Source: Chinchilla lanigera (taxonomy: Eukaryota > Chordata > Mammalia > Rodentia > Chinchillidae). From it: a stretch of DNA of 64,000 nucleotides. Made by a program: the position numbers and the translations under genes. Below are positions 13,101 to 23,459 of the stretch, piece after piece. The notes under the pieces were generated by a model, which was given only the letters and a program-made list of their open reading frames with translations, was not told the DNA's origin and searched no databases. Positions within the stretch are counted from its first letter, which is position 1. Every line of letters begins with the position of its first letter. Where the stretch lies: the NCBI RefSeq assembly GCF_000276665.1, contig NW_004955470.1, positions 3,217,997-3,281,996 of the forward strand, read 5' to 3'.

Positions 13101-16100
13101 AACAGAGTAAAAAGACAACCTACAAGTGGGGAAAACTTAATTTTCATATCAAACATCCATAGTAGATATTTGTAGACATAGTAGAACTATGTTTCCTAAA
13201 CTTATTTCATATTGCAATGCTTTTTAAAAAATGAGTGATACTGCATTAAAAACACAAACATTAGTGACTAAGATAGTCTTACAATAGACATTTTACCCAG
13301 GTGATATATGGGTGGAAGATAAGCCCATGAAAAGTTGTTGAACATTATTAGTCTTTAGGAAAATGCAAATATAAACCACAATGATATCACTACTTATCTA
13401 CTAGGAGGCTAAAATGAAAAAGATTGATCATGGCAAGTGTTGCAAGGATGTGTTGCAACTGGAATTCTTTTACATTGTTGGTAGAAATGGAAAATTGTCC
13501 ATTTACTTTGGAAAGCAGTTTGGTGGTGCCTTAAAAATTTAAAAAGTATGATTCAGCTATTTATTTCATTCCTAAGTATTTACCATAAAGAAAGTCTATA
13601 TCCACACTGAGACTGACACACCCAGCCCAAGAATGTGATTTATATTAGACTCACCATTCCAAAGCCATACTTGTACATAAATGTTCTTCACTTTTTTTTT
13701 CTGGTTTCACCCAGGGCTTTTACCCAGGGCTTTCACACTGAGCTCCATCCACCAGTCCTTTTTCTAATTTTTTTTTTTTTAAGTTTGAGACAGGGCCTTA
13801 ATAAGTCACTAAGTTGCCCAGGCTACGCTAGAATACATGACCCTCCTGCTCTAACATCCCAGGATTGCAGCTGTGTGGTACCATGCCTGACTTGTCCATC
13901 ACATCTAACAGCCAAAAACTAGCAATCACCAAAATATCCACAAACAGGTGAATGGATAAACCAAACATGATCTATGCAGTTGCATACTGCTGGGTGTAAA
14001 GAAGAATGAGCAAGGCCGGGGATACAGCTCAGCAGCACAGCACCTGTTTGGCAAGCGTGAGGTCATGAGTTCAATTCCCAGTACCAAAAAAAAAAAAAAA
14101 AAAATGAGCAACTGGTACATGCAGCAAGATAGGTGAATCTCAAAATAAAGGAGCCAAGGGAAAGAAGCCAACCTCCTCCCACCAGAAGAGTGACCACTAA
14201 ACAAGTTCATCCACACAAACTCTAGAAAATGAAGATTCATCTACAGGGACAGAAACAAGATCAGTGGTTATGTGAGGAGAGGGGAGGAGAGGACGCAGAC
14301 GGATGGGTTACAAACACATAAGCAGACTTTTAGTGTGACAGTGTTCATTGTCCTTACTGTGTTGTTAGTATCACAAACGTCTTCTTGCAGCAGAAGTACA
14401 CTCATCAAAGTGTACTCTTTATACAAATGTAGTTCAGCATATATCAATTATAGCTTAATAAAACTATTAAGCTTTTCTAAAAGGAATGATAAATGCTGTG
14501 GAACAATAATTACGGAGATAAATTCCTTGCTGCAAGAAGATACCATTTTCTGAGTCACACATATTCTCAGGTCTGATACGACATTTTTTTTAGCACTGGA
14601 GATCAAGTTGGGGGCCTGGCACATGCTAGGCAAACACTCTGCCACTGAGTTACCTCAAGCCCTGGTGTGACAATTCTTAAAGGCAGGTTACTAAAACATG
14701 AGAAATATTGTGTATGTGTTTAACACCGAGTATACACTTTTATGTATTTAAAAACATTTTATTAGAAAAACTATTAATATCAATTATTCTTCTTGAATAT
14801 CTTAACACTAAAGATTCCCCCTGGAGATCATTAGAAATTTATTTTAGGCAGAAAGTATCTAGCAACAATAAGAGCTGCTCCCAGAACAACTGTATCCCCG
14901 TGGGAGGTGGGGTCTGGAATCAAGTTTTTCTTAAAGTTCTAAGGTGATTCAAATGTTCAGTCAAGATTGAAAACCACGGGTCTAAATATGGCCATTTTCC
15001 TACTGTTTCTCGTAGTGTCTTCTATTCTTTCTACACTATAACAACAGACTTCTCTTGACTTTGTTCCTCTTCTCATAGCTGTGACACTTCCCTTCCCCCC
15101 CACCATCAAGATTTTAAAATATATTGAAGATTTTTGTGTTTTCTCTCTCCCTATCTGCCCCAAGTATTATAAGCCTTCACTCTGAAGAAGGTGACCTCCT
15201 TAGAATTGGAAAGAGCAGAGAGCACAGAAGGGACAGAAAGTTGATGTCGGAAGCTCTCCATTCAGTTGTCCTCATCCTAGAAACATCACTATAAATCACA
15301 CATATCTACAAGTTCAGCCAACAAGAAGCACAGGAAGAAGTAAAGTTCCAGATACAGTGTTTTGAAAACACAGCTGATATATCTCTTGCTTCTCAAGATG
15401 AGAAAATCAGCACAATGAACCATCAGGTCAAGAGAATTTTGCGCCCACAATTTTAAGTTGAATTCTTCCACATCCCGGATTTTCTTCCCAATCCTGATGT
15501 TTGTCCATCACTACAAACACTATTCCTTCTGCGCATCTCCCTCTGCCTCCCACGGGATCCTTCTGCACACTGGAAGAATGGAGTAAACCCTTGTCTTCCA
15601 CATGGGTCCCCCATTCAAAAGCCTCATGCGTCTTCTCTTCCCCTAGTAATTCCCCTTTGCCCGGACAAGCAAGAGAAAATCCTTTGATATAGTGTTTAGG
15701 GGCTCTACAACCTCCCCTCTACTCCTCTCCAACTTTCTTTCCCTCACTGTCCCCTCAAGGACACTCTTCTCTGGCCCATACTGGTGCATTTCAATGCCAG
15801 GCATAGCAGCACACACCTCCAATCCCAGCACTTGGGAGCCTGAGGCACAGGGATCACTGCAAGTTCAAGGGTAGCCTGAGCTCCACAGTGAGACCCTGTC
15901 TCAAAAAAACCAAAACCAAAACAACAACAAAAAAAAAAACTGGTGGATTCCATGTTCACTGTTCCCCACAACCTCCCCGTCCATGTCTGATCTCATGCTC
16001 ACCCACAACCAGCTGTCTCCTGCCCACATTCCTTCACTGGAAGCCCACCTCAAACGGCACATTCCCCAAGAAGACCAGTGGTCTGGGAAGCTGACGTTTC

Positions 16101-19100
16101 CACATGGAAAGACAGCCTGGAGAAGCTTGTGCAGTGTCATCTATAGTGGGCATTCCATACAGAGAGTGGCCAAGGCCAGAGGGACACAGCAGTTCTGGCA
16201 AGAAGGATGGCTCAAGGATCGAGAATAACAAGGAATTAGTATAAATACCTCTTGTCCTTCTATGCAGAAAGTTGAAATCAACAAGCACCAGGCCAAGTGA
16301 AGCCTAAAGACGTGTTTGGTTTAGCCCACAGTGTTTTGAGATGTTGGCTACTAAATCAAATTTTTTCAAAATTGGAGCTTACACAAAAATTTAAACTTAT
16401 GGCTTCTATTTTAAAAATTGTATCATCTGGCAATGATACATTACAGTAAATTTTTGCTGCTCACCCTGACAGTCACCTGGATAAACATATTATATTTCCC
16501 CCTATTCTGTGGATCAATCAGGCAGTGCTGTCCTGGACCACCCTAGCTGGTCCCTATGGTCACTGGGGCTGAATGGCCTGGGAGAGCCTTGCTCATGTGT
16601 CTTGCCCATGTGCACTCTGAGTCAAGGGTCACAGCATCGCCAAGAGCAGCAGGAGAACAAGGCACTGACACGCCAGTGTTTGTCATATCTCTAACTGCAG
16701 CACCTCTGCCAGCGTCCCATTGGCTAAAGCACATCTCAGGACCAAACTCAGATTCAAGGGCTGGAGAAATGGACCCCACCTCTTATTGAAATGAATTGCA
16801 GTCATTTTGCAAAAGGGTCCTGTGTTAGAGGATGAGGGGATGACTTGGTAGCCATTTTTGTAATATAGGACTGCACAAGTGACACCTAAACAGCTACAGA
16901 GAGGTTTTTTGGGTGGGGGACACGTTCTCTAGGTCATCACGAATCTCACTCCCTTCTGCCACCAAATCATTCACCTAGGCAACTGATTTTATGGTGTTCC
17001 TTGGTCCCTGTGGAAATTTCAGCCTGGATCATCCAGTCTCCTGAGGTTCTGGGGATCCCCTCACGTCACCATGAACAAGAGCTCAGGCTTGCCTGCTGCA
17101 GCCCCTCTGGCTACTGCCACTTTCCCCTGCCGAAAGCTTCCTTGAAAATCACTGTAAGGCAACACCAGGGGACCAAGAGCTCTAAGAAGCGGTCATCCAA
17201 GACCTCCACAAAGAAGTTTAAGAATTAGAACATTCAAGTAGAAGCACATAAAGTATTAAGGAGTGACCACATAGAATGTCAAAGACAAATAGCACAGGGC
17301 ACGGGGTGTTAACACCGGTACTGACAGCACTTTTGAATCTCCCAGTAGCCTTAAAGTTACTGTGGCCTAAAGCACACCCAGACAATAAAATCAGAATCTC
17401 AGAGAGCTGGACTTAACAGGAACTTTCCTAAAACCTTCCCCAACTAATTCTAACCCACAGTAAAGTGAGACTCACTAGCATTGGGTCATTTCTGTTACAA
17501 AAGTATAAGCAGGGAGATTCACGAAAGTAGATTGCTAGCTTAGTAGCTGCCAAAAGAAACTCCATGTAGGAAAAAGTTATTAAAAATTCCTTGAAAGAAA
17601 GACAGTGCTAGTGCATTTCATGTGACCAGGCAGTTTCTTGTTCCTTGACCCAAAGCTAACTTTTGAATGAGGTTAACCCAGTTAGTTGGCTAGTGACCTG
17701 AGATCTAACTAGACATTGTCTGCAGTTTAACGACTTGCAATCATTGCTGCTATCTCAGCAAATAGGCATTCTGCTGAGGATTGTCTGTTGGTACCAGGCT
17801 CATCTTTCTTTATTTTTTTGAATTTTATGAAGAAAAAGGTGCAACAAAATTTCATAACAAAATAATAGGACAATAACAATAGTTAATAGAGTATATGTTA
17901 TTATCTTTAAAGTAGTTGCTCAGGGTACAGGATATGGGCATAAAAATTTCTCCAAACAATATTAGCACAAATCTTCCTTTTTAATGAACTAATAAGAGAC
18001 ACTAATAGTATAACTGACTTGCATTTTTTCTCTTTTCCCTCCTGTCCTTTCCCCTTCCAACCCATCCTAGTTCCCTTTTCCTTTTGAACAATTTCTTCTC
18101 ATTTCACAATACCTACTGTGCATTTTAGACCTTATTTACTCTTTCAGTTTCTCACACCAGGGAGACAATACAATGTTTACACATGTGAGTCTGATTTATT
18201 TCACTTATGAGTATGGTCTCTAGTTGCACCCATTTGCCCACCTTTACATCTGCTTCCCTGGGGAAACCTTTTGAAAGCAGACTCTGAGCTAGAAAAAATC
18301 TCAGAGGCCATTAAGCAAAAAGACTCAGCTAGATATCTGGACTGTTTTCTGTCCTCCTTCCATTTCTTGAGGTCTCAAATTACTATCATTATTGCATTCC
18401 TCTCTTATTTAGACAAAAAGATATGAAGCATATAGAAGGAGGTCATCAGTATTCTCAGACTAAAATTCTTTTCTTTCCACTGAAGACTCATCATTCCGGG
18501 GGAGCAAAGCCAGCTTGGGTAAGAGCTGGGACTTCCTCCTCCTTCCTGGCCTGCTCCCTGAAGGATCTGGAGGCATGGCACAATCCACCTGTGCCACATT
18601 TGGAAGTGGCCGCATTTCTGTGGGAGACTGGCAGTCCAGAGAGGAAGCCCAGTGCACCAGGTAGGGCTTTAAAACCCCACAGAAAATGTTGCCCTGTGGA
18701 CCTGTCCAGCAGGCTCCAGGGACCCATTGGTAAGTGACCAAGCAGGGGTGATACTGAGGCACGACATTAGGGCATGGCAAAGCCACTGGGTAATTGGGTG
18801 CGACCTGTCAATCATGGAGATTCAGGACACATGCATAGCATAGCTTCTGAGCCCTGCACCCCATACCAATCCGAGAGTGCTGTCTTCAATTCTTCTGTCA
18901 CAAGATCAATCGGTTTTGAACAAGACGGCCTGGTTCTGACGGCAGAATGGGGGTATATCGCTGTGAGCCTTTTCATCCGCCCACCCTGCACTCTGTAGGC
19001 AGACTGTACTTCTGTCCCTACTTTAACCAGCCCACACTCACTCCGCAGAACTCTTCAAAGCACTTCTGCCTACATCCCTTACCGGTAATAGTTTTAATAC

Positions 19101-19887
19101 CTTCAATAAACGTAAAACCTCTGCCTTTTTCGTTTGTCTTGGCCAAATCTTTGCACAGGACAAGAAGAGCCTGGAAGGGGCCGCTGGGCCACCCAGTATC
19201 CGTTAACAACTCCCCTCTGCACTCTGAGCTCTTGTCCTGCCAAAGGACTCACCCCAGACCAGCTGCTTCCAAAGGCGTTCTGGCAGAGAGAGCCAAAGGG
19301 ATCAGAGCGACTTTGGAGCCATCTGCTCGGCTCGGCCCTCGAGCACCAAAGGGAAAAGGCTGCATCAGCACTCTCCGGCCCACATCCTGCAGCCTCCTTC
19401 CCGGGCGTCTCTCCGCGCCTGGACCCCCTGTTGTTTTCCTGCCGCCATGAAGGGCAGTGCGGGGCGCACGGGCCAGCGAGACCCGGCTGGGGTCGCGCCT
19501 CACTTGTTGCCTAGGGCTCGGCCCTCCTTGCGCTCGGAGCGCGGGCTTCGAACCCCGCTCGGTCCCCGCGGCACAGGCTGACAGCTCCCCAAGAGACCTC
19601 AACGTGCAGGGCTGCGCTCCAGGAGCTGCGCGCCTCGCGGCTGGGCAGCCAAATCTGGGACAATCGGGGCACCCGGGCGCAAAAGGGCTCCTCGCACAGC
19701 GCCCCCGCCTCCGCGGGACCCCCAATTCCAGCAGCCGGCGCTGTCTTTTTGAGGGTTTGCGTTCTCCGGGGCGCTCCCGGGGCGCGAGGCGCTGCGGGCG
19801 TCGCCCCCTTACCTCTTGGGCGGGCAGCTCCTCCGGGGGCTCGGGGCGCAGGCGCTGCACCCCCGAGCCGAGTTGGACCCCGGGCAT
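4068..19887 (-). CDS. TPCN3: TPCN3 two-pore channel 3, 5' part (4 coding exons, 3' end outside window)
   Basis: Two-pore channels are dimeric cation channels of endolysosomal or plasma membranes; each subunit has two six-helix domains and is usually about 700-850 residues long. Here four minus-strand exons (19887-19813, 8225-8137, 7082-6968, 4196-4068) join in frame to 408 bases, 136 codons, with GT-AG borders throughout and no stop. The joined product has a proline-rich N-terminus (residues 1-25), the motif [16 protein letters not shown], then [20 protein letters not shown] leading into helix IS1, [18 protein letters not shown] (IS2 region) and [12 protein letters not shown] entering IS3. 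This order and the short cytosolic lead fit TPC proteins. TPC3 is favoured over TPC1 or TPC2 because the residues differ from what I recall of those paralogues, but that rests on memory. No downstream exons (IS4, pore, domain II) were found in 1-4067. An unlikely alternative is a 5' fragment of a decaying gene. Confidence 0.8.
4250..4437 (+). mobile_element. MaLR LTR 3' remnant
   Basis: TGTCTCCAGTATTTTGTTATAG and AACAGAAAATGGACAAAGACA match a MaLR LTR end; 5' part unclear. Confidence 0.5.
5320..5640 (-). mobile_element. MaLR-like LTR, antisense
   Basis: AACAACAGAAATTTATCTCTG, TTCTGGAGGCTGATGTCC and GTCCACACATGACAGAAGG resemble the antisense ends of old MaLR-type LTRs. Confidence 0.45.
6138..6489 (+). 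mobile_element. Rodent MaLR solo LTR
   Basis: 352 bases, TGCTATGG ... AAGACA, flanked on both sides by ATTGAT (6132-6137, 6490-6495). AATAAA in GCAAAATAAACTTTTCC is its poly(A) signal. Related to 12442-12823. Confidence 0.8.
6602..6681 (+). mobile_element. hAT-like MITE, copy 2
   Basis: 80 bases, left GGTGGCAAACCTATGGCAC, right ending GGCTCGCCATCACTG; inverted ends. The flanking 8-mers CTTTATGC and CTCTATGA differ at two positions, consistent with a hAT 8-base duplication. Confidence 0.65.
6968..7082 (-). CDS. TPCN3: TPCN3 coding exon 3 (segment IS1)
   Basis: 115 bases between acceptor CCTCTCCAG|AC and donor TTTGTG|GTGAGC. The first base completes Arg; 38 codons follow ([10 protein letters not shown], then hydrophobic [17 protein letters not shown], then [10 protein letters not shown]). 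The hydrophobic run is helix IS1. The Glu-Lys-Pro-Ala turn after it corresponds to the E-x-P-A motif after IS1 in other TPCs. It ends in phase 0. Confidence 0.85.
7166..7264 (+). mobile_element. Young tRNA-derived ID-like SINE
   Basis: Starts GGCCGGGGATATGGCTCAG, has box B GAGTTCAATTCCC, ends GGTACC plus about 26 A. Short flanking repeat AAAGACAAA on both sides. Confidence 0.85.
7398..7500 (+). mobile_element. ID-type SINE (old)
   Basis: GGAGCTGGAGATGCAGCTCAG core with an A-rich tail. Confidence 0.65.
8137..8225 (-). CDS. TPCN3: TPCN3 coding exon 2
   Basis: 89 bases between an acceptor reading TTTCTCCTCATGAG| and a donor ATCAG|GTAACT. It translates to 29 codons beginning [19 protein letters not shown] and ending TSPQAI, plus two bases of an Arg codon completed by the next exon. 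The residues before IS1 are a conserved region in two-pore channels. The lead-in is 11.6 kb from exon 1. Confidence 0.8.
8618..8788. mobile_element. Tigger-type MITE with inverted termini
   Basis: About 170 bases with left end CAGTGGTGCCTCAGTTCACG and right end reading, on the other strand, CAGGGATGCCTTGGTTCACG. The near-inverted ends identify a non-autonomous DNA transposon. A diverged relative lies at about 2845-2923. Confidence 0.7.
8938..9028 (+). mobile_element. ID-type SINE
   Basis: GGGGCTGGGGATATAGCTCT, B box GGGTTCCATCCC, (CAATAATAA)-like tail. Confidence 0.7.
9138..9598 (+). mobile_element. L1 3' end
   Basis: ORF2 tail/3' UTR hallmark (CATCAGCAGATGAATGGATA, GGGGTACTACTCTGCCATAA) ending in an A-rich tail. 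Confidence 0.85.
9771..9923 (+). mobile_element. B1 SINE
   Basis: GCCAGGCATGGTGGTGCATG through CAGTGAGACC with the internal B1 duplication (GGCCAGCCTGGGCTACA then GGCCGGCCTGAACTAC) and A-rich tail. Confidence 0.85.
11157..12130 (-). mobile_element. L1 3' end, antisense
   Basis: Contains antisense L1 hallmarks: GGTTGATGGGCATTAGGGTTG, CAGTCTACATTCCCACAAAC and TTTTTAATTTGCATCTCTTT. The first ~420 bases are closely similar to 17815-18245. Confidence 0.85.
12442..12823 (-). mobile_element. Rodent MaLR solo LTR inside L1
   Basis: 382 bases, TGTCTTAG ... TTGCA on the plus strand, antisense LTR with AATAAACTTTTCCTTCC on the minus strand. Flanks GCCTC and GCCTA fit a 5-base duplication. The L1 resumes immediately after it. 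Confidence 0.85.
13691..13891 (-). mobile_element. B1-dID composite SINE
   Basis: Reverse complement: B1 part (CAGGCATGGTACCACACAGC...) then A-run and ID-like end. It is inserted in the L1 at 12135-14270. Confidence 0.65.
14014..14103 (+). mobile_element. Young tRNA-derived ID-like SINE
   Basis: GGCCGGGGATACAGCTCAGC to CAGTACC plus A-tail, flanked by AATGAGCA at 14005-14012 and 14103-14110. Confidence 0.85.
14583..14662 (-). mobile_element. ID-type SINE (old)
   Basis: Antisense ID: GCACTGGAGATCAAG ... GGCAAACACTCTGCCACTGA. Confidence 0.65.
15797..15939 (+). mobile_element. B1 SINE
   Basis: GCCAGGCATAGCAGCACACA ... CAGTGAGACCCTGTCTC, tail of A and CAA units. Confidence 0.85.
17815..18245 (-). 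mobile_element. L1 3' UTR, antisense
   Basis: Paralogous to 11157-11570 over the whole length (shared TCTCTTTTCCCTCCTGTCC and AACAAAATTTCATAACAAAA). Confidence 0.75.
19813..19887 (-). CDS. TPCN3: TPCN3 coding exon 1
   Basis: The ATG is at 19887-19885 inside a CpG island. Twenty-five codons (MPGVQLGSG..., ending LPAQE) lead to a strong donor, CAAGAG|GTAAGG, at 19813/19812 in phase 0. The next coding exon also starts in phase 0. The start was chosen because it is the ATG in frame with the donor. The exon is Pro/Glu-rich and cytosolic, as expected for a TPC N-terminus. Confidence 0.68.
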
Positions 19888-19979
19888 CGCCGCGGCTCGC
19901 AGGGAAGGGATGTGCGAGAGTCGTGGCCGCCCCGGCGGACTCTGCCCCTCCCGGCCGGGGAGGCCCCGCAGCCTCCGCC

Positions 19980-19989
19980 TTCACGTGAC
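19980..19989. promoter_or_regulatory. CLEAR-like E-box (TFEB/MITF-type) upstream of TPCN3
   Basis: The sequence is TTCACGTGAC, differing by one base from the CLEAR consensus GTCACGTGAC and keeping the full CACGTG core with TCA/TGA flanks. It lies 93 bases upstream of the TPCN3 ATG. CLEAR elements drive lysosomal genes through TFEB. That TFEB acts here is inference. Confidence 0.5.
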
Positions 19990-20006
19990 CGCGGCGGGGC
20001 GGCGGC

Positions 20007-20106
20007 NNNNNNNNNNNNNNNNNNNNNNNNNNNNNNNNNNNNNNNNNNNNNNNNNNNNNNNNNNNNNNNNNNNNNNNNNNNNNNNNNNNNNNNNNNNNNN
20101 NNNNNN
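20007..20106. other. Assembly gap (100 N)
   Basis: Exactly 100 Ns, the usual placeholder for a gap of unknown size, inside the TPCN3 CpG island. Confidence 0.99.
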
Positions 20107-20789
20107 CTCGGCCCCTACCCGGGGCGGGACGCGCGGGGCCTCGGGGCAGAGCTGGGCGGGCCGCAGGCTGCGCGGAGCCCCGCCGGCCTAGGGCAGTGCG
20201 TCCTGAGTGAGCACGGAGTGTGTCGCGGTCAGTACAACGCCAAAGCACCTTCCCCGGAGCTTGGCAGGAGAGTTAAAGGGGCTGCCTAGGGCGGGCGTCT
20301 TTAAATACTGGTTCCCTTCTATCCTAGTGGAGTGGGCGTGAGAACCGAGTGTGGACCCTGCTTCCACCCAGGAGGGCGGGGGAAGCCAACAGGAAGCGGG
20401 AGCCCACTCCCCAGGCTTCTCCTGGGGCACCCCCGGTTCCAGCTTGCCCTCGAACTCAGGTTTGCCAGAACTGCTCAATTTTGAAAAGAAAACAAATTTT
20501 CATGAGCCTGTTCCAAATCTTTTCAAACTATTGGTCATGAATTAGAATGTACTGATAAGTACTTGCAAGCCAATTCTTGCTTTTCCCTTGCTGGCAAGGG
20601 CAAGCAATCCGAGGTTCTGCTCTAACTAAATTCGCTGACTTTGCCCGCAGGAAGGAGCTATCTGCAGGGGCTGCGACTGACCTGCCTCCTGGCAGGGAGC
20701 ATAACTTTTCCTCCTGGTGGTTCATCAGAACTCCATACTAGGCACGGAAGGCAGGCGAGGTGGGGTGCAAAGACTGTGGCTGGAGGAGG

Positions 20790-21205
20790 TTCCCCAAAAC
20801 ATTCTATTCCTAAACCCTGGGACTATGAATCTATTACTTTGCAAGAAAATGAGACTTTGCAGATGTAATTCAGTCCACTCATTTCATGACCTTAAAATAG
20901 GTCATTCTGGGTTATCTAGATTGGCCCCCTGGATCACAAGAGTGCTTGAAACCAACGGAGGGAGGCAGAGGGGAGGTGAGAAGGACCGAGTCCACGTGGG
21001 ACTCTGTGTGCCTGCTTCCTAAGCTGCTGCCTCGGTGATTCTGGAGACTGCAAGGAGCTAAATTCTGCCACAACCTGAATGAGCTCGAAAGCAGTCTTCT
21101 TCCCAGAGCTCCAGGAAGGAACAGGAAGCCGCTGACACCTTTATTGCAGCTTTGTGAGACCCTGAGCAGAGAATCCAACCCCGCCTTGTGGGCTGTTGGC
21201 ATTTG
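20790..21205 (+). mobile_element. MaLR-like LTR
   Basis: GAGACTTTGCAGATGTAATTC, then GGTTATCTAGATTGGCCCCC and TGACACCTTTATTGCAGC follow an old LTR type. Confidence 0.45.
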
Positions 21206-22747
21206 GACAGTGAGATCCTAAGTGGATGCTATTTTAATCGCCTTAATCTGTTATGCATCAATAGAAGCTTAATGCAGATCACTGGCCTGCATTTCAACAC
21301 CAAAATAGAGCTCTAGCCATGAGGCTGTCCTTCAGTGAAAATGAAGTGTAACCTCTGCCCGCTTAGCAGTGGATCACTTCTTCTCTCTGATCCCCACACT
21401 CTTCATGAAAACCATCACGGGGTTGGGTTCATCCACTTGAGGTACTGTTCTGCCCCACTAGGTCACAAGCACTTCTTGAAGAAAAAAGGTAGGAAAGCTA
21501 CATCTTTCAATCCTGGGTGCTGGCACAGAGCAAGCATGTAGCAACTGAAACGGTAAAGCCAAATTCACACCAGCGAGCCAAAGATCTGTGTCTACAAATC
21601 TAAAATAATTACTTTTTGCAACTAGTGTGTAGATTACATGAAACTCTCTATGTGTGTTTGCCAAAAGATGAATATTCTGTTTCCGTCTTAAAGGGTAGTT
21701 TATAGAATGGTTGTTTTATGGCAATATCTTTTATCCTAGCTTCTTATGTTTTATGAAATGTTAATGCATTCATTGTAAGGAGCGAGAGTAACTAATCAAA
21801 AATAACCGCCTCTGTGTGCATACTGCGGTGAACAGCCTTCTCCAGAGCTCAGTTTGTCTGCATATGCTTAACTATGCACGTGTGCAGCTCTGTGCAAGTG
21901 GGAGGATAGCCTGCCCTGCTGCACACCCAGCCGACCAACCACATTCACATCCCTGGCATCCCAGACACGGTGAGGCCTTCACCCCAGTTTGTCAAAGGAA
22001 GATCCAGCTTGATCTAGGCCAGTCCTCGTGGGGTACTTTCTTTGGCTACAATTATCCCAGGTAAATACATCACTTAGGTTGGCTCAGCCTGACTAGAAAG
22101 AAGCTGTGCGCTTAAGGGAAAAGAGCTCCTTCTTCCTCTTCCTTCTCCTTCTCTTGTGAATGTACATTTTCCAAAACATGTATTCCTAACAGCCGGGGGT
22201 GAAGATGACACGGCCGCAGATGAGGAACAGAAAGGCGTGTCAGCGGTGTTATACAGTACAAGGAGATCTTCAGGGCTGACGGAAAATCTTGCAAAATCCT
22301 AAATGGGGGTGGGGAGGTGGCAGCCTGCGAGGAGTTTGATCTCTCCTGTGAGGCTTATAAAAGAATGCGTATATTCCATCTCTGATAAATGCATAAAATA
22401 TTTTCCTGCAAGGGTGCAAAAATAAAAACACCAAGGGAGAGAACTTTTTTCTTCTAATTTTGTGTGTGTCTCTAAGGTTTCATTTTAAATGATATGACTA
22501 GATTACTTGTGTTTTAGATAGTAAAACTAACAGGGATGTGGGAAGAGAATTAAAGGACAATTTATTAAAGGACAAATATCTTTTCATGAAAAGATATTGT
22601 TTGTGATGAGAGAAATAAAAACACAGAACACTGCCTGAGCATGTCTGTGCCTGGTGGCATTTCTGCTAATGGTGACAAAGAGAGTTTTGTACAGAGCCTT
22701 TAGGGGCCACTTGTCACAGAGCATATCCTATATCAACCTTCTAGCTA

Positions 22748-23085
22748 TTGTACTAGTCAGCTGGGCTGCCACACCCAAGTACCAAGGGCCAGGTAGTTTA
22801 AACAGGAAAGAACTACTTCCAGCAGAGGGGGATCCAGACACTGGTAGAGGCTCTCTCTTTGGCTTGAAGACAATGTGTTCTCCCTGTCTTCACATGGTCT
22901 TCCCTCTGTGTGTGTCAGTGCCCATGTTTCTTCTTCTTACAGGGGCAGTAGTATTGGATTATGGCCCACCCCAGCGGCCCCAGTTTACCTTTATTACCTT
23001 TATTACCTGTTGTTTATTACCTTTATTACCTGTTAATACAGTCATATTCTGGGATCCTGGGGATTAGGACTTCGATAGTTTTGGA
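22748..23085 (-). mobile_element. MaLR-like LTR, antisense
   Basis: TGTACTAGTCAGCTGGGCTGC ... CTTCACATGGTCTTCCCTCT is an antisense LTR pattern. Contains the CTTTATTACC tandem. Confidence 0.45.
22984..23036. repeat. CTTTATTACC tandem
   Basis: CTTTATTAC occurs four times in about 50 bases, with TGTTGTTTATTAC between the pairs. Confidence 0.8.
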
Positions 23086-23459
23086 GAGCCCAGAATTCAG
23101 CCAATAACTGATTACCATCACTACTTCAGAGCCAAGGAAACAGAGGCTCAGAGAGGAGAATCAACCCACCCTAGGTTACAAGGCTTTTGGCGGCACTGGG
23201 ATGGCAAGCCCAGATCTCCCGGCAAAGGGCCATTTCCACTCTACTCCCCTCTGCAGCTGCTAGGTAGTTTCAACCAAGAATATGAGGAAAATCCCTGTTA
23301 GCTGAGAAGCTGCCTAACTGTTTGCTAACTGTCCTCTAGAATTCAATGGGGTTTTGTGGAGCTATCTTCCCCCAGACAACCTGTTTGCTCAGACCTCCCC
23401 CTTCTCAGGGAGGCAGATTCTGCACCACCCTCTGCCATTCTTCATCCCAACCCTGCCCT

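Larger units (their letters stand above)
12135..14270 (+). mobile_element. L1 ORF2 3' part and tail, interrupted by younger insertions
   Basis: TTCATTTGGAACCAAAAGAG, TTGACAAAGGAGCCAAATATG, then after the LTR AATGGTGCTGGAAAAACAGG, GGATCAAAGATCTAAACATC and GGAAAGCAGTTTGGTGGTGC. Split by a MaLR LTR (12442-12823), a B1-dID (13691-13891) and an ID SINE (14014-14103). Confidence 0.85.
8226..19812. other. TPCN3 intron 1
   Basis: An 11.6 kb intron dominated by L1 pieces (9138-9598, 11157-12130, 12135-14270, 17815-18245), SINEs and a Tigger MITE (8618-8788). An old DNA-transposon-like repeat is likely around 10950-11145. 14700-15780 and 15940-17800 contain no recognised gene or repeat. 18250-19400 is unassigned and leads into the CpG island. 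Confidence 0.5.
19400..20290. promoter_or_regulatory. TPCN3: CpG island / TPCN3 promoter region (contains 100-N gap)
   Basis: GC-rich, CpG-dense DNA flanking TPCN3 exon 1, with GC boxes just before and after the gap (around 19993-20001 and 20118-20130). The transcription start was not mapped; the region upstream of the ATG (19888 onward) should contain it. The gap at 20007-20106 falls in the middle of the promoter. Confidence 0.7.

Noticed and set aside
16990..17228. 75-codon frame ending in a Lys/Ser-rich tail
   Set aside because: Could be a retrocopy end but matches nothing I know; no A-tail nearby.
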